Assembly: GCF_012163155.1 (NCBI RefSeq)
Contig: NZ_JAAVUN010000002.1
Span: 1-64,000 of the forward strand
Length of the DNA: 64,000 bases
Reading direction: 5' to 3'
DNA from: Kocuria subflava
GTDB taxonomy: Bacteria; Actinomycetota; Actinomycetes; Actinomycetales; Micrococcaceae
Positions 7,275 to 15,318 of the stretch are shown one piece after another. Under the pieces are notes generated by a model. It did no database searches. It saw only the letters and a program-made list of their open reading frames with translations, and was not told where the DNA came from. The first letter of the stretch is position 1. Every line of letters begins with the position of its first letter. The position numbers and the translations under genes are program-made.

Positions 7275-8195
7275 TCAGCGCCGTTGGCGGCGGGCGCTCA
7301 CCGTGCTGCCGATGCTGGCGGCCACCACCAAGGTGACTGCCACAATGCGCAAGGGGCCGGCGGCCTGGCTCAACAACACCCACCCTGCAATCGAGGCGAC
7401 CACCGGTTCCATGCTCAACAGAATCCCGAAAACGGGCTTGGGCAGGGACCGAACGGCGGCCAGTTCGAACGAGTAGGGCAACAGGGAAGCCAGGATGGCG
7501 GTGCCCAGGGCCAACAGCAACAGGTGCGGATCTGAGACCACGGTGGTCACGTGTCCGGCGCTGACTGGCATCAGCAGTAGTGCCGCCACCACCAGAGCCA
7601 TGGCCAAGCCACCCGTTCCAGGAACCAGCTGCCCCACTTTGGCGCTGGTCAACACATACAGGGCCCAGAAGGCTCCGGCGATCAGGGCAAAGGCCACACC
7701 CAGCGGATCCAGTGAATCCAAGCCGAGCACACTTTCCACTCCCAGCAGGGCCATCCCGGAGATGGCCAGTCCCACCCAGACCAGATCCCGTGCTGAGCGG
7801 GACAGAACCGCAGCCAGCAACAGGGGCCCCAGAAACTCGATGGCCACCGCCGTGCCCAACGGAATCCGCGCAATGGCCGCGTAGAAGAAGCCGTTCATCA
7901 GGGCCAACGCAAACCCGAAAGCGATGACCGCCTTCCATTGCTGTTTGTTCCAACTCAGCACCCGCGGACGGACCACCAAACACAACACCACTGCAGCCAG
8001 GGCCAGGCGGAAGCCCGCCGTGGCCCAGGAACCCATCACGGGGAACAGTTCGGTGGCCAGGGCAGCGCCGAACTGCAGGGACACACAGGAGGCCAGAACC
8101 AGGGCTGCAGCAGAGCCTGTGCCCAGTTGTCCTGGACGCTGATCGACGACGACGGCGGGGGCCGGTGGTGCGGTGGTGGTCATGGCATCCAGCAT
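7275..8195 (-). CDS. EamA/RhtA-type inner-membrane exporter
   Basis: A 306-residue drug/metabolite-superfamily transporter with two EamA repeats and about ten membrane helices. The second repeat contains LLPYSFELAAVRSLPKPVFGIL, close to RhtA, the threonine/homoserine exporter of E. coli, so amino-acid or small-metabolite efflux is likely. The start could be ATG 8195 or ATG 8183 (MTTTAPP). It is divergent from a LysR regulator 75 bases away, the usual layout in which the regulator controls the exporter from the shared intergenic region. The substrate is inference. Confidence 0.87.
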   Translation of the reverse strand: MLDAMTTTAPPAPAVVVDQRPGQLGTGSAAALVLASCVSLQFGAALATELFPVMGSWATAGFRLALAAVVLCLVVRPRVLSWNKQQWKAVIAFGFALALMNGFFYAAIARIPLGTAVAIEFLGPLLLAAVLSRSARDLVWVGLAISGMALLGVESVLGLDSLDPLGVAFALIAGAFWALYVLTSAKVGQLVPGTGGLAMALVVAALLLMPVSAGHVTTVVSDPHLLLLALGTAILASLLPYSFELAAVRSLPKPVFGILLSMEPVVASIAGWVLLSQAAGPLRIVAVTLVVAASIGSTVSARRQRR

Positions 8196-8258
8196 CCAAC
8201 CCCATGTTGAATTAATCCAGCGAATGGTTCTTACCCATGTTGATCAGCTGAACTTACT

Positions 8259-8264
8259 TATAGT
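8259..8264 (+). promoter_or_regulatory. -10 box TATAGT of the LysR gene, leaderless spacing
   Basis: TATAGT ends 6 bases before the ATG at 8271. With a transcription start 6-7 bases after a -10 box, the mRNA would begin at or next to the ATG. No Shine-Dalgarno is present. The 8196-8258 interval should also hold the operator of the divergent EamA gene. Confidence 0.5.
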
Positions 8265-8270
8265 GGTTTC

Positions 8271-9230
8271 ATGTTGAATGTCTCCCGCCTGCGCATGCTC
8301 GCCGAACTCAAGCGCTGTGGCACGTTGGCGGAAGTGGCGCGGGTGCTCTCCTACACCCCCTCCGCGGTCTCTCAGCAGTTGTCCCTGTTGGAACGTGAGG
8401 CGGGGGTGGTTTTGCTCGAAAAGGTGGGGCGCGGTGTTCACCTCACCCATGCTGCGGAGACCTTGGTGGAACACGCCGATGCCGTGTTGCGGCGGCTGGA
8501 ACAGGCAGAAGCGGAGTTGGCTGCCGCGCAGCCAGAGGTGAGGGGCACCCTGCGGGTCGCCTCCTTTCAAACCGTGGTGATGACTGTGCTCCCGGCAGCT
8601 TTGACCGTGTTGGAACAGCGCCACCCCCAGCTCCAAGTGGCCATCACACAGCGGGAAGTTGACTCCGCCTACCAGGGCCTGATGGCTGGTGACTTTGACG
8701 TGATGGTGGGGGAGGAGCTTCCCGGTTTCCCCGTGGAGCCCCGGCCCGGCTTGGACCGAGTGGATTTGCTGCAGGACCCGCAAATCCTGGCGGTCCCGCT
8801 GACGGGCAGGTTCTCGGCGCGGGTGGATCAACTTGCCGACCTGGCCCAGGCACCGTGGGCCCTGGATGCTGCCGACACCCACATGGGCCTGTGGTCACGC
8901 TCCATGTGCCGAACAGCCGGATTTGAACCGCGCACGGTACTGGAATCCCCGGACCCGGCCTTGCAGTTGCACATAGTCAGAGCCGGTCACGCGGTGGCTT
9001 TTGTGCATGGCCTGGTGGGAGCGCAGTACACCTCCGGAACGCAGTTGATCGAGTTGCCTGGGCGCCCCCATCGCAAGATCTTCACGGCCGCCCGTTCCTC
9101 CCGAGCTCAGCACCCCGCCATCCTGGCGTTCAGGGAGGTGCTGACTGAAGTCGCACAAGGGTTGGGCACGGTCACGGGCAACCACACCATCATGCTCATG
9201 CCACCCACGGTCCACGCCTTGAGCCAGTGA
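8271..9230 (+). CDS. LysR-family transcriptional regulator
   Basis: A 319-residue regulator. The N-terminal winged HTH (SRLRMLAELKRCGTLAEVARVL, then TPSAVSQQLSLLEREAGVVLLEK) is followed by the linker helix and a periplasmic-binding-protein-like effector domain from about residue 90 (VRGTLRVASFQT). It is divergent from the EamA exporter and probably senses that exporter's substrate. The start is ATG 8271, since the HTH begins immediately after it. Confidence 0.92.
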   Translation: MLNVSRLRMLAELKRCGTLAEVARVLSYTPSAVSQQLSLLEREAGVVLLEKVGRGVHLTHAAETLVEHADAVLRRLEQAEAELAAAQPEVRGTLRVASFQTVVMTVLPAALTVLEQRHPQLQVAITQREVDSAYQGLMAGDFDVMVGEELPGFPVEPRPGLDRVDLLQDPQILAVPLTGRFSARVDQLADLAQAPWALDAADTHMGLWSRSMCRTAGFEPRTVLESPDPALQLHIVRAGHAVAFVHGLVGAQYTSGTQLIELPGRPHRKIFTAARSSRAQHPAILAFREVLTEVAQGLGTVTGNHTIMLMPPTVHALSQ

Positions 9231-9304
9231 AGATTTCCGCCACCACCAATCGGCCCCGCAGCAGGCCCGAAAAACGCAGCCGAACCGCAGCTTAAGCTGG
9301 TGGC

Positions 9305-9817
9305 ATGACCTACGGCTGGTATCCGCAGCACCGAACTCACGGGCCAGAAGAGCCTGGCCTGGGTGTGGTGGTTCATCAGGGGATGCCGTTGCCTGAGGCC
9401 ACTGCCGGGCACCGCTGGCTGGCCAGACTGATTGACGCCACCCTCATCCTGGCCTTGAGCCTGGGATGGGCCTTGACGTGCGCTGGACTGACACAAGACC
9501 GCGGTCTGGCGATCTTGCTCGCCGGCCTGGGGTGCGTCGTCGTATCGGTTCTGGCCGGAGGGCTCTACGGCGTCACAGCCTCCCCAGGGCAGCTGATCAC
9601 GGGAGTCGTGTCCCTGCAAACACACACCGGTCAACCAGTGGGATTCTGGTGGGGCGCCCTGCGCTATGTCGTCACCGGCCTGGTGCCACTGTGGCTGGCG
9701 ATCAAGCTCTGGGAAGCCCTGACGGGCGGGGCCGCGAAGAGCAGGGGCTGGAGCAGGCCCGTGAGTGTGCTCCACCGCAGCATCCCGAATTCAACGGAAA
9801 GCAGGCAGCACAGATGA
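9305..9817 (+). CDS. RDD-family membrane protein
   Basis: A 170-residue membrane protein. The RDD signature is visible as HRWLARLIDATLILA at about residues 36-50; three to four hydrophobic segments follow, and the tail is basic. RDD proteins are small membrane proteins, some with proposed cation-antiporter roles; the function here is unknown. TAAGCT (9293-9298) lies 6 bases before the ATG, suggesting a leaderless mRNA. Its stop overlaps the start of the HAD gene (ATGA at 9814-9817), so the two are translationally coupled. Confidence 0.82.
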   Translation: MTYGWYPQHRTHGPEEPGLGVVVHQGMPLPEATAGHRWLARLIDATLILALSLGWALTCAGLTQDRGLAILLAGLGCVVVSVLAGGLYGVTASPGQLITGVVSLQTHTGQPVGFWWGALRYVVTGLVPLWLAIKLWEALTGGAAKSRGWSRPVSVLHRSIPNSTESRQHR

Positions 9818-10617
9818 CCTTGAAACTGGTGGCCGTGGACATGGACGGCACGTTCCTGGATGCCTCCAGCACCTACGATCACGAACGATTCGCACGGATC
9901 CACCAACAGCTCACGGACCGTGGGATTCAGTTCGTGGTGGCCAGTGGCAACCAGTACTGGCAGCTGAAATCCCATTTCCCGGACGTTGCGGACATCCTGT
10001 ACGTGGCAGAGAACGGCGCGGTGGTGGGAACGGATTCCCAGATCCTCCGTGTGGAGGCCATGCAGCGCCAGGACGCACTGGGCGCACTGGAAGTGGTCAG
10101 TTCCTTTGAGGATGTTCACGCTCTTGCCTGCGGTGTCCAGGCCGCATATGCACTGGAAACCATGGACCCTGACATGCAAGCCATCTTGCGCAAGTACTAC
10201 ATCAAGATGGACCTGGTGGCGCAGTGGTCAGATGTTGAGGATGACATTGTGAAATTGGCGCTGGGCTGCCCGCCGGAGCGCACGGAAGAATTGTTGGAGC
10301 AGATCGGGCAAGCTCTACCGTCCACCGTGGTCCCGGTTTCCAGCGGTCACGGGTCCATTGACCTGATTGGCCGGGGTGTCAACAAGGGAACCAGCCTTCA
10401 ATGGCTGTGCGGGCAACTCGGCATCGACCCAGCTGATGCCATGGCTTTCGGGGACGGCGGCAACGACGTCGAGATGCTCCAGCTGGTGGGCTGTGGCGCG
10501 GTCATGGCCAATGCCCCGGAAGCCATCAAGGCAGTGGGAGACATTGTGGTGGGATCACACGATCAAGCCGGCGTCCTGGACCACCTGGAAACCGTGTTGG
10601 CCGCAGGTTCGGCGTGA
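9814..10617 (+). CDS. Cof-type HAD-IIB sugar-phosphate phosphatase
   Basis: A 267-residue hydrolase. Motif I is DMDGTFLD at 9-16 with the nucleophile Asp9; motif IV GDGGNDVEML coordinates Mg2+; the large cap between them is of the Cof/YbiV type. Such enzymes dephosphorylate sugar phosphates or related metabolites in the cytosol. The start ATG 9814 overlaps the RDD stop by 4 bp, which rules out the longer upstream frame. Its own stop overlaps the GTG of the ion-channel gene in the same way (10614-10617). The three genes are thus a tight operon, though their functions do not suggest one pathway. Confidence 0.9.
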   Translation: MTLKLVAVDMDGTFLDASSTYDHERFARIHQQLTDRGIQFVVASGNQYWQLKSHFPDVADILYVAENGAVVGTDSQILRVEAMQRQDALGALEVVSSFEDVHALACGVQAAYALETMDPDMQAILRKYYIKMDLVAQWSDVEDDIVKLALGCPPERTEELLEQIGQALPSTVVPVSSGHGSIDLIGRGVNKGTSLQWLCGQLGIDPADAMAFGDGGNDVEMLQLVGCGAVMANAPEAIKAVGDIVVGSHDQAGVLDHLETVLAAGSA

Positions 10618-11324
10618 AGGCGCGCTCCAGAACGCCGCGCCCACAACCGCAGGGCACCAGCCTGCGCAAACTGATCTCTGCCGAGGTTCTGGCCGACCGA
10701 CTGGACCGGCCATTGGGTCTGCTGGGCCTGATCTACCTGTTTGTGATCCTGGGCCAGTTGTTGATCCAGGACGCCGGGTGGACCACGATTCTGAACATTG
10801 TGGGTTGGGCGTTCTGGTTGGTGTTTGCCGGCGAGTTCCTGCTGCGTGCCTACATTGCCGGGTTCCAGTTGGAGTTCTGGCGCCGGACCTGGTGGCAGGT
10901 GATTTTCCTGTTGCTGCCGTTCCTGCGTTTCTTCCGTGGCGTCCAAGCCCTGCGGGCGCTGCGGCTGAGCCGGATCACGCGTGTCAGCGGCATACTCTCT
11001 GCAGGTCTGCGCGGCTCACGATCGGCGGGGCGGCTGCTCACGGACCGCATTGCATGGCTGGCTGCCGTCACGGTGGTGGTCATCCTGGCCGCGTCCCAGC
11101 TGGTGTACGCGGTGGAGTCTTACACCAGTTATTCGGACGCGCTGTATCAGGTCAGTCTGGCCACGGTCACTGGTGGTGGCATGGATCCGCAGGACGCATT
11201 CGGCCGCGTGGTTCACGTGGTGCTCTCGGTCTATTCGGTGGTGGTTTTTGCGACTCTGGCCGGTTCCCTGGGTGCCTATTTCCTGCGGGATCAAACCGCA
11301 AAGAACGACGACGACGCCCGGTGA
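10614..11324 (+). CDS. Voltage-gated-channel-like ion channel subunit
   Basis: A 236-residue protein of the VIC superfamily with about six membrane helices. S1-S4-like segments include an arginine-rich helix (RFFRGVQALRALRLSRITR, residues about 103-121) resembling a voltage sensor. The pore loop reads YQVSLATVTGGGMDP in place of the potassium filter TVGYGD, so ion selectivity is uncertain. It starts at GTG 10614, overlapping the HAD stop. It ends in an acidic-basic tail. Assigning it to the potassium-channel family is safe as a fold; calling it a potassium channel is not. Confidence 0.78.
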   Translation: MKARSRTPRPQPQGTSLRKLISAEVLADRLDRPLGLLGLIYLFVILGQLLIQDAGWTTILNIVGWAFWLVFAGEFLLRAYIAGFQLEFWRRTWWQVIFLLLPFLRFFRGVQALRALRLSRITRVSGILSAGLRGSRSAGRLLTDRIAWLAAVTVVVILAASQLVYAVESYTSYSDALYQVSLATVTGGGMDPQDAFGRVVHVVLSVYSVVVFATLAGSLGAYFLRDQTAKNDDDAR

Positions 11325-11405
11325 CACGTCCCCGAAAATCCCTGCTCGACGCATGATGACCATCCAATGATCTGCGGACCTGTGTTTCATGAAGTTGCGC
11401 AATCC

Positions 11406-11441
11406 TGACATGCGGGGAAAGAGCACTGACATGTGGGGAAA
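11406..11441. repeat. Two 15-bp direct repeats, period 21, upstream of the sugar porter
   Basis: TGACATGCGGGGAAA (11406-11420) and TGACATGTGGGGAAA (11427-11441) differ at one base and repeat with a 21-base period, two turns of B-DNA. They lie about 150 bases before the sugar porter start in an otherwise gene-free 11325-11587 stretch. Tandem activator or repressor binding sites are the natural reading; the regulator is unknown. Confidence 0.55.
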
Positions 11442-11587
11442 CAATCCAGGTCTGTTGAGGAAAATCGTTGCTGCTCGTCGCGGGCGGGTGCATACTTCCG
11501 TCAGCGGCACGTGAATCTCCAGGCCGTACAGGGGTCATGCAATCTCCGTGAGCCCCGTTCCCGTCCTCTGCTGGAACAGGATTTCTC

Positions 11588-12940
11588 ATGAAACCTATTG
11601 TTTTGCGCAGCGCCGTGGTGGCTGCACTGGGTGGTTTGCTGTTTGGTTTTGACACGGCTGTCATTTCCGGGACCACTCAAGCTCTGACTGAAAAGTTTGA
11701 TCTGGGCAGCTTTGCTCTGGGATTCACGGTGGCTTCAGCCTTGATCGGCACCATCATCGGCGCGCTGACCGCAGGGCGTCCCTCAGACCAGTACGGTCGC
11801 AAGAAGATCCTCCTGGTCATTGGCGTCCTCTACCTGGTCTCCGCCGTGGGATCAGCTGTGGTGGACAACTGGTACCTGTTCCTGTTCTTCCGCTTCCTGG
11901 GCGGTATTGGCGTGGGCGGTGCTTCCGTGACCGCACCCATCTACACGGCGGAGATCTCCCCTCCGCGTCTGCGTGGACGCCTGGTGGGTCTGGTCCAGTT
12001 CAACGTGGTGCTGGGCATTCTGCTGGCATACCTGTCCAACTTCTTCATCGCCCGTGCCGTGGATGAATCCGTGGCCTGGCGGTGGATGTTCGGAGTGGAA
12101 GCGCTGCCCGCCGTTGTTTTCATCCTCTTGTTGTTCACCGTTCCGGAATCCCCGCGGTGGTTGTTCCTCAAAGGCAACACTCAAAAAGCTCGCACCAACG
12201 TGGAGTTGTTGGCCTCCAGCCCGCAGGAAGCCAATGAGTTGGAACGGGAGATCCAGGATGCCGTGGCGGATTTGGCACAGGACACCGGTAAAGTTCCGTT
12301 CTTCGTGCCCAAATACCGCCGAGTAATATTTTTGGCCGTGGCCATTGCCGCCTTCAACCAGCTTTCCGGAATCAACGCCATCATGTACTACGCACCGGAC
12401 ATTTTCCGTATGGCAGGCGCCGGTGAGGATTCTGCGTTCCTTCAATCGATTGCCGTGGGCGGCATGAACCTGGTGGCCACCATGGTGGCGCTGACCGTGA
12501 TCGACAAGTTCGGCCGACGCAAGCTCATGCTGATCGGTTCCATCGGCTACCTCATCAGCCTGGGTGTGATCGCCATGCTGTTCTTCACCCAGGGCGGCAA
12601 CTTTGGTGCGGTCAGCAGCAGCCTGGTGTTGGCCTCCCTGTTGCTGTTCATTGCCGCCCACGCCTTCGGTCAAGGCTCCGTGATCTGGGTGTTCATCTCG
12701 GAGATCTTCCCCAACCGCGTCCGCGCACGCGGCCAAGCCCTGGGTTCCTTCACCCACTGGTTTGCCGCGGCACTTATCAGCTGGACCTTCCCCTGGATTG
12801 CCGGTGGCCTGGGCCCGGGAACGGCCTTCGCCGTCTTCTTCGTGTGCATGATCGGTCAGCTGGTGTGGGTGCTCAAAGCCATGCCGGAGACCAAGGGCAT
12901 TGCCCTGGAAGAGATGGAGGAGCGCCTGGCCGCGCGTTGA
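11588..12940 (+). CDS. MFS sugar porter (XylE/GalP/GLUT type)
   Basis: A 450-residue, 12-helix sugar:proton symporter of the cytoplasmic membrane. Landmarks are LGGLLFGFDTAVISG in helix 1, a GRPSDQYGRKK loop, PESPRWL at the end of the first half, QLSGINAIMYYAPDIF in helix 7, DKFGRRKL and the closing PETKGIALEEME. These match the inositol/xylose/glucose porter family; the sugar cannot be decided. It has its own transcription unit, with the 21-base-period repeats upstream. There is no clear hairpin downstream before the poly-G tract. Confidence 0.92.
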   Translation: MKPIVLRSAVVAALGGLLFGFDTAVISGTTQALTEKFDLGSFALGFTVASALIGTIIGALTAGRPSDQYGRKKILLVIGVLYLVSAVGSAVVDNWYLFLFFRFLGGIGVGGASVTAPIYTAEISPPRLRGRLVGLVQFNVVLGILLAYLSNFFIARAVDESVAWRWMFGVEALPAVVFILLLFTVPESPRWLFLKGNTQKARTNVELLASSPQEANELEREIQDAVADLAQDTGKVPFFVPKYRRVIFLAVAIAAFNQLSGINAIMYYAPDIFRMAGAGEDSAFLQSIAVGGMNLVATMVALTVIDKFGRRKLMLIGSIGYLISLGVIAMLFFTQGGNFGAVSSSLVLASLLLFIAAHAFGQGSVIWVFISEIFPNRVRARGQALGSFTHWFAAALISWTFPWIAGGLGPGTAFAVFFVCMIGQLVWVLKAMPETKGIALEEMEERLAAR

Positions 12941-13047
12941 AGCCTGGGCGCACCAACGGCGCACCTGGGGACCCGCACGACCGTGCCACACCCCGAATCA
13001 ACGACGAAGGGGGTGGGGGGGCCCCCGGCGGCGCCGGTGGTGTGGGT

Positions 13048-13073
13048 GGGGGGGGGGGGGGGGGGGGGGGGGG
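13048..13073. repeat. 26-base poly-G homopolymer
   Basis: An uninterrupted run of 26 G lies in the 240-base gap between the sugar porter and the alcohol dehydrogenase, about 108 bases before the latter's ATG. A poly-G tract this long is slippage-prone and could vary the promoter spacing of the dehydrogenase gene, or form a G-quadruplex. Its length in the assembly may be inexact. It is part of an open frame upstream of the dehydrogenase, but nothing suggests translation there. Confidence 0.9.
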
Positions 13074-13180
13074 TGGGTCTCTGGTTGCGGTGCCGGGCGA
13101 TTGCGGGCATGAGTGGGTGGAACATGGCAGCAGGAGCATGGTCGTCAGGCCCTGCTCGCACTGATTCGGAAGGAGCCACC

Positions 13181-14227
13181 ATGCCTGAAGTACGCGCTTA
13201 CGCATGCGATGACAAGACCACCCAGTTCCACCCCACCACCGTGACCATCCCGGAGGCGGGTCCCCAGGACATCACGTTCGAGATCAAGTACGCAGGTATC
13301 TGCCACTCGGACATCCACACCGCCCGCGAGGAATGGGGACCGGCAAAGTTCCCACTGACCCCGGGACATGAAATCGCCGGGATCGTGACCCAGGTGGGCT
13401 CGGAAGTCACCAAGTACAAGGTGGGTGACAAGGTGGGTGTGGGCTGCATGGTGAACTCCTGCGGCACCTGCGAGTACTGCCAGGCCGGGGAGGAGCAGTA
13501 CTGCGTGGGGGACGGAGGCACACTGTGGACCTACGGGGATGATGCCCAAGGCAACCCCACTGCCGGCGGATACGCGCAGGGATTCACGGTGAATCAGGAC
13601 TTTGCCGCTCGCATCCCGGATGAGATCCCGTTCGAGACAGCAGCCCCGTTGCTGTGTGCCGGGATCACCACCTACTCACCGCTCAAGCGGTGGGGTGCCG
13701 GACCGGGCAAGAAGGTTGCCGTGGTGGGTCTGGGTGGACTGGGTCATATGGGTGTTCAGATCGCTGCTGCCATGGGAGCGGAGGTCTCCGTGATCTCCCA
13801 GACCCGGTCCAAGGAGGAAGACGGCAAGAAGTTCGGAGCAACCGACTACCACGCGCTGTCAGAGGAAGGGACGCTGGAGAACCTGCGGGGAACCTTTGAC
13901 CTGATCCTGTGCACCGTCAGCGCTGATGACCTGGACTATTCAGGTCTGTTGGCAACGCTCAAGCCCATGGGCGTTTTTGTGGACGTCGGCCTGCCGGAGA
14001 ACCCCACCACGTTGCATCTGGCAGGTCTGGTGATCGGATCCAAGGTCATGGCCGGATCCCAGATCGGCGGCATGGCAGAAACTCAGGAGATGCTGGAGTT
14101 CTGCGCTGAGCACGGTGTTCACCCGCAGGTTGAGCTGATCTCCGGTGAGGAGATCACGGAGGCCTACAACAACGTGGTCAACTCCAAGGTGCGCTACCGC
14201 TACGTGATCGACACCGCCACGTTCTGA
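13181..14227 (+). CDS. Zinc-dependent alcohol dehydrogenase, YahK/cinnamyl-alcohol type
   Basis: A 348-residue medium-chain dehydrogenase, NAD(P)-dependent, oxidising or reducing alcohols/aldehydes. Catalytic zinc ligands are Cys41 and His63-Glu64 (GHE); structural zinc is held by C94, C97, C100 and C108 (CGTCEYC). The Rossmann loop is GLGGLGHMG. The family is the YahK/YjgB/CAD branch (NAD(P)H aldehyde reductases). The start is fixed by a strong GGAAGGAG 5 bases before ATG 13181; the longer frame from 12983 would translate the poly-G tract and is rejected. Confidence 0.92.
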   Translation: MPEVRAYACDDKTTQFHPTTVTIPEAGPQDITFEIKYAGICHSDIHTAREEWGPAKFPLTPGHEIAGIVTQVGSEVTKYKVGDKVGVGCMVNSCGTCEYCQAGEEQYCVGDGGTLWTYGDDAQGNPTAGGYAQGFTVNQDFAARIPDEIPFETAAPLLCAGITTYSPLKRWGAGPGKKVAVVGLGGLGHMGVQIAAAMGAEVSVISQTRSKEEDGKKFGATDYHALSEEGTLENLRGTFDLILCTVSADDLDYSGLLATLKPMGVFVDVGLPENPTTLHLAGLVIGSKVMAGSQIGGMAETQEMLEFCAEHGVHPQVELISGEEITEAYNNVVNSKVRYRYVIDTATF

Positions 14228-14263
14228 GGCGCTTGCGCACACGCCAACTGGTGGTTGGCCGAC

Positions 14264-14322
14264 AACAGGTGGCAGTTTGGTCCGTCATCACCGGATGATG
14301 ACGGACCAAACTGCCACCTGTT
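14264..14322. terminator. 26-bp perfect hairpin between convergent genes
   Basis: The arms 14264-14289 and 14297-14322 are perfectly complementary over 26 bp with a 7-base loop. It stands between the dehydrogenase stop and the stop of the convergent ppk2 gene, and is probably a bidirectional terminator. The U tract is minimal (TTTGT). Confidence 0.85.
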
Positions 14323-14337
14323 TGTCAGCAGCTGCGC

Positions 14338-15285
14338 CTACTTCTTGGATTTGCCCGACTTTCCGTTCTTGCCGGACTTCTTGGAGGACTTGCCATCAGA
14401 GTCCTTGGCGGCAGCTTCCTCCACCTTGGCGGAATGATCCGCAACCTCATGCTGGAGGGAGCGGTCCGGGCGGCGGTAACCGTTGGTGCTGGGACGCTTG
14501 GGCAGCTTCAGTTCAGGCAGAGGCACCCGCTCCCAAGGCACCCGGTCCAGCAGATCCGCAATCATGTTGATCCGGGCCCGGCGCTTGTCCTCAGCCTCCA
14601 CAAAGTTCCACGGTGACTCCGGGATGTCCGTGTGGACCAACATGGCATCGCGCGCTCGCGAGTAGTCCTCCCACCGAGTGATGGACTCCAGGTCCATCGG
14701 GGAGAGCTTCCAGTGCCGCATGGGGTCCTCCATGCGGGATTCAAAGCGCTTGTACTGTTCATCACCGGAGACGGAGAACCAGTACTTGATCAGGATGATC
14801 CCGTCCTCCACCAGCATGCGCTCAAAGATGGGGCACTGGCGCAGGAAACGGCGGTACTCCTGGGGGGTGCAGAATCCCATGACACGTTCCACACCGGCGC
14901 GGTTGTACCAGGAGCGGTCGAACAACACGATCTCACCGGCGGCCGGAAGGTGCTGGATGTAGCGCTGGAAATACCACTCGGACTTCTGGCGTTCGGTGGG
15001 AGCCGGAAGGGCCACAATGCGGGCGATGCGCGGGTTCAAGTACTCGGTCACCCGCTTGATGGCTCCGCCCTTGCCGGCAGCGTCACGGCCTTCAAAAATC
15101 ACGACGACGCGCTGCCCGGTGGCCTTGACCCATTCCTGCATCTCCACCAGCTCAGCCTGAAGGCGTAGCAGCTCGGCCTCATAGATGGCCTTGTTCATAC
15201 GCTTGCGAGGCTTGGGGGCGGGTGCGTCCTCAAGGTCCAGGGCGTCGTTGTCCATGGGGTCGTGCTCAGCGGTGTCTTTTGCCAT
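14338..15285 (-). CDS. ppk2: Polyphosphate kinase 2
   Basis: A 315-residue PPK2 family enzyme that phosphorylates nucleoside di- or monophosphates using polyphosphate (or the reverse). Walker A GRDAAGKG is at 66-73, Walker B LFDRSWYNRAG at 121-131, and the lid module lies after IKYWFSVS. Length and motifs fit class I PPK2. The C-terminal tail of about 25 residues is rich in Lys, Ser and Gly (KKSGKNGKSGKSKK), which could bind polyphosphate. It is monocistronic between a strong hairpin and the condensation-domain gene. Confidence 0.93.
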   Translation of the reverse strand: MAKDTAEHDPMDNDALDLEDAPAPKPRKRMNKAIYEAELLRLQAELVEMQEWVKATGQRVVVIFEGRDAAGKGGAIKRVTEYLNPRIARIVALPAPTERQKSEWYFQRYIQHLPAAGEIVLFDRSWYNRAGVERVMGFCTPQEYRRFLRQCPIFERMLVEDGIILIKYWFSVSGDEQYKRFESRMEDPMRHWKLSPMDLESITRWEDYSRARDAMLVHTDIPESPWNFVEAEDKRRARINMIADLLDRVPWERVPLPELKLPKRPSTNGYRRPDRSLQHEVADHSAKVEEAAAKDSDGKSSKKSGKNGKSGKSKK

Positions 15286-15318
15286 GACGGAAGGTTATCC
15301 GCAGGCTGTACGTGTGAG

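Noticed and set aside
11852-12991. 379-codon minus-strand open frame over the sugar porter
   Set aside because: Antisense shadow with a His/Gln/Gly-rich, non-protein-like composition; the porter on the plus strand is complete.
12983-13180. 66-codon upstream extension of the alcohol dehydrogenase
   Set aside because: It would translate the poly-G run into polyglycine and lacks a ribosome-binding site, whereas ATG 13181 has GGAAGGAG at ideal spacing.
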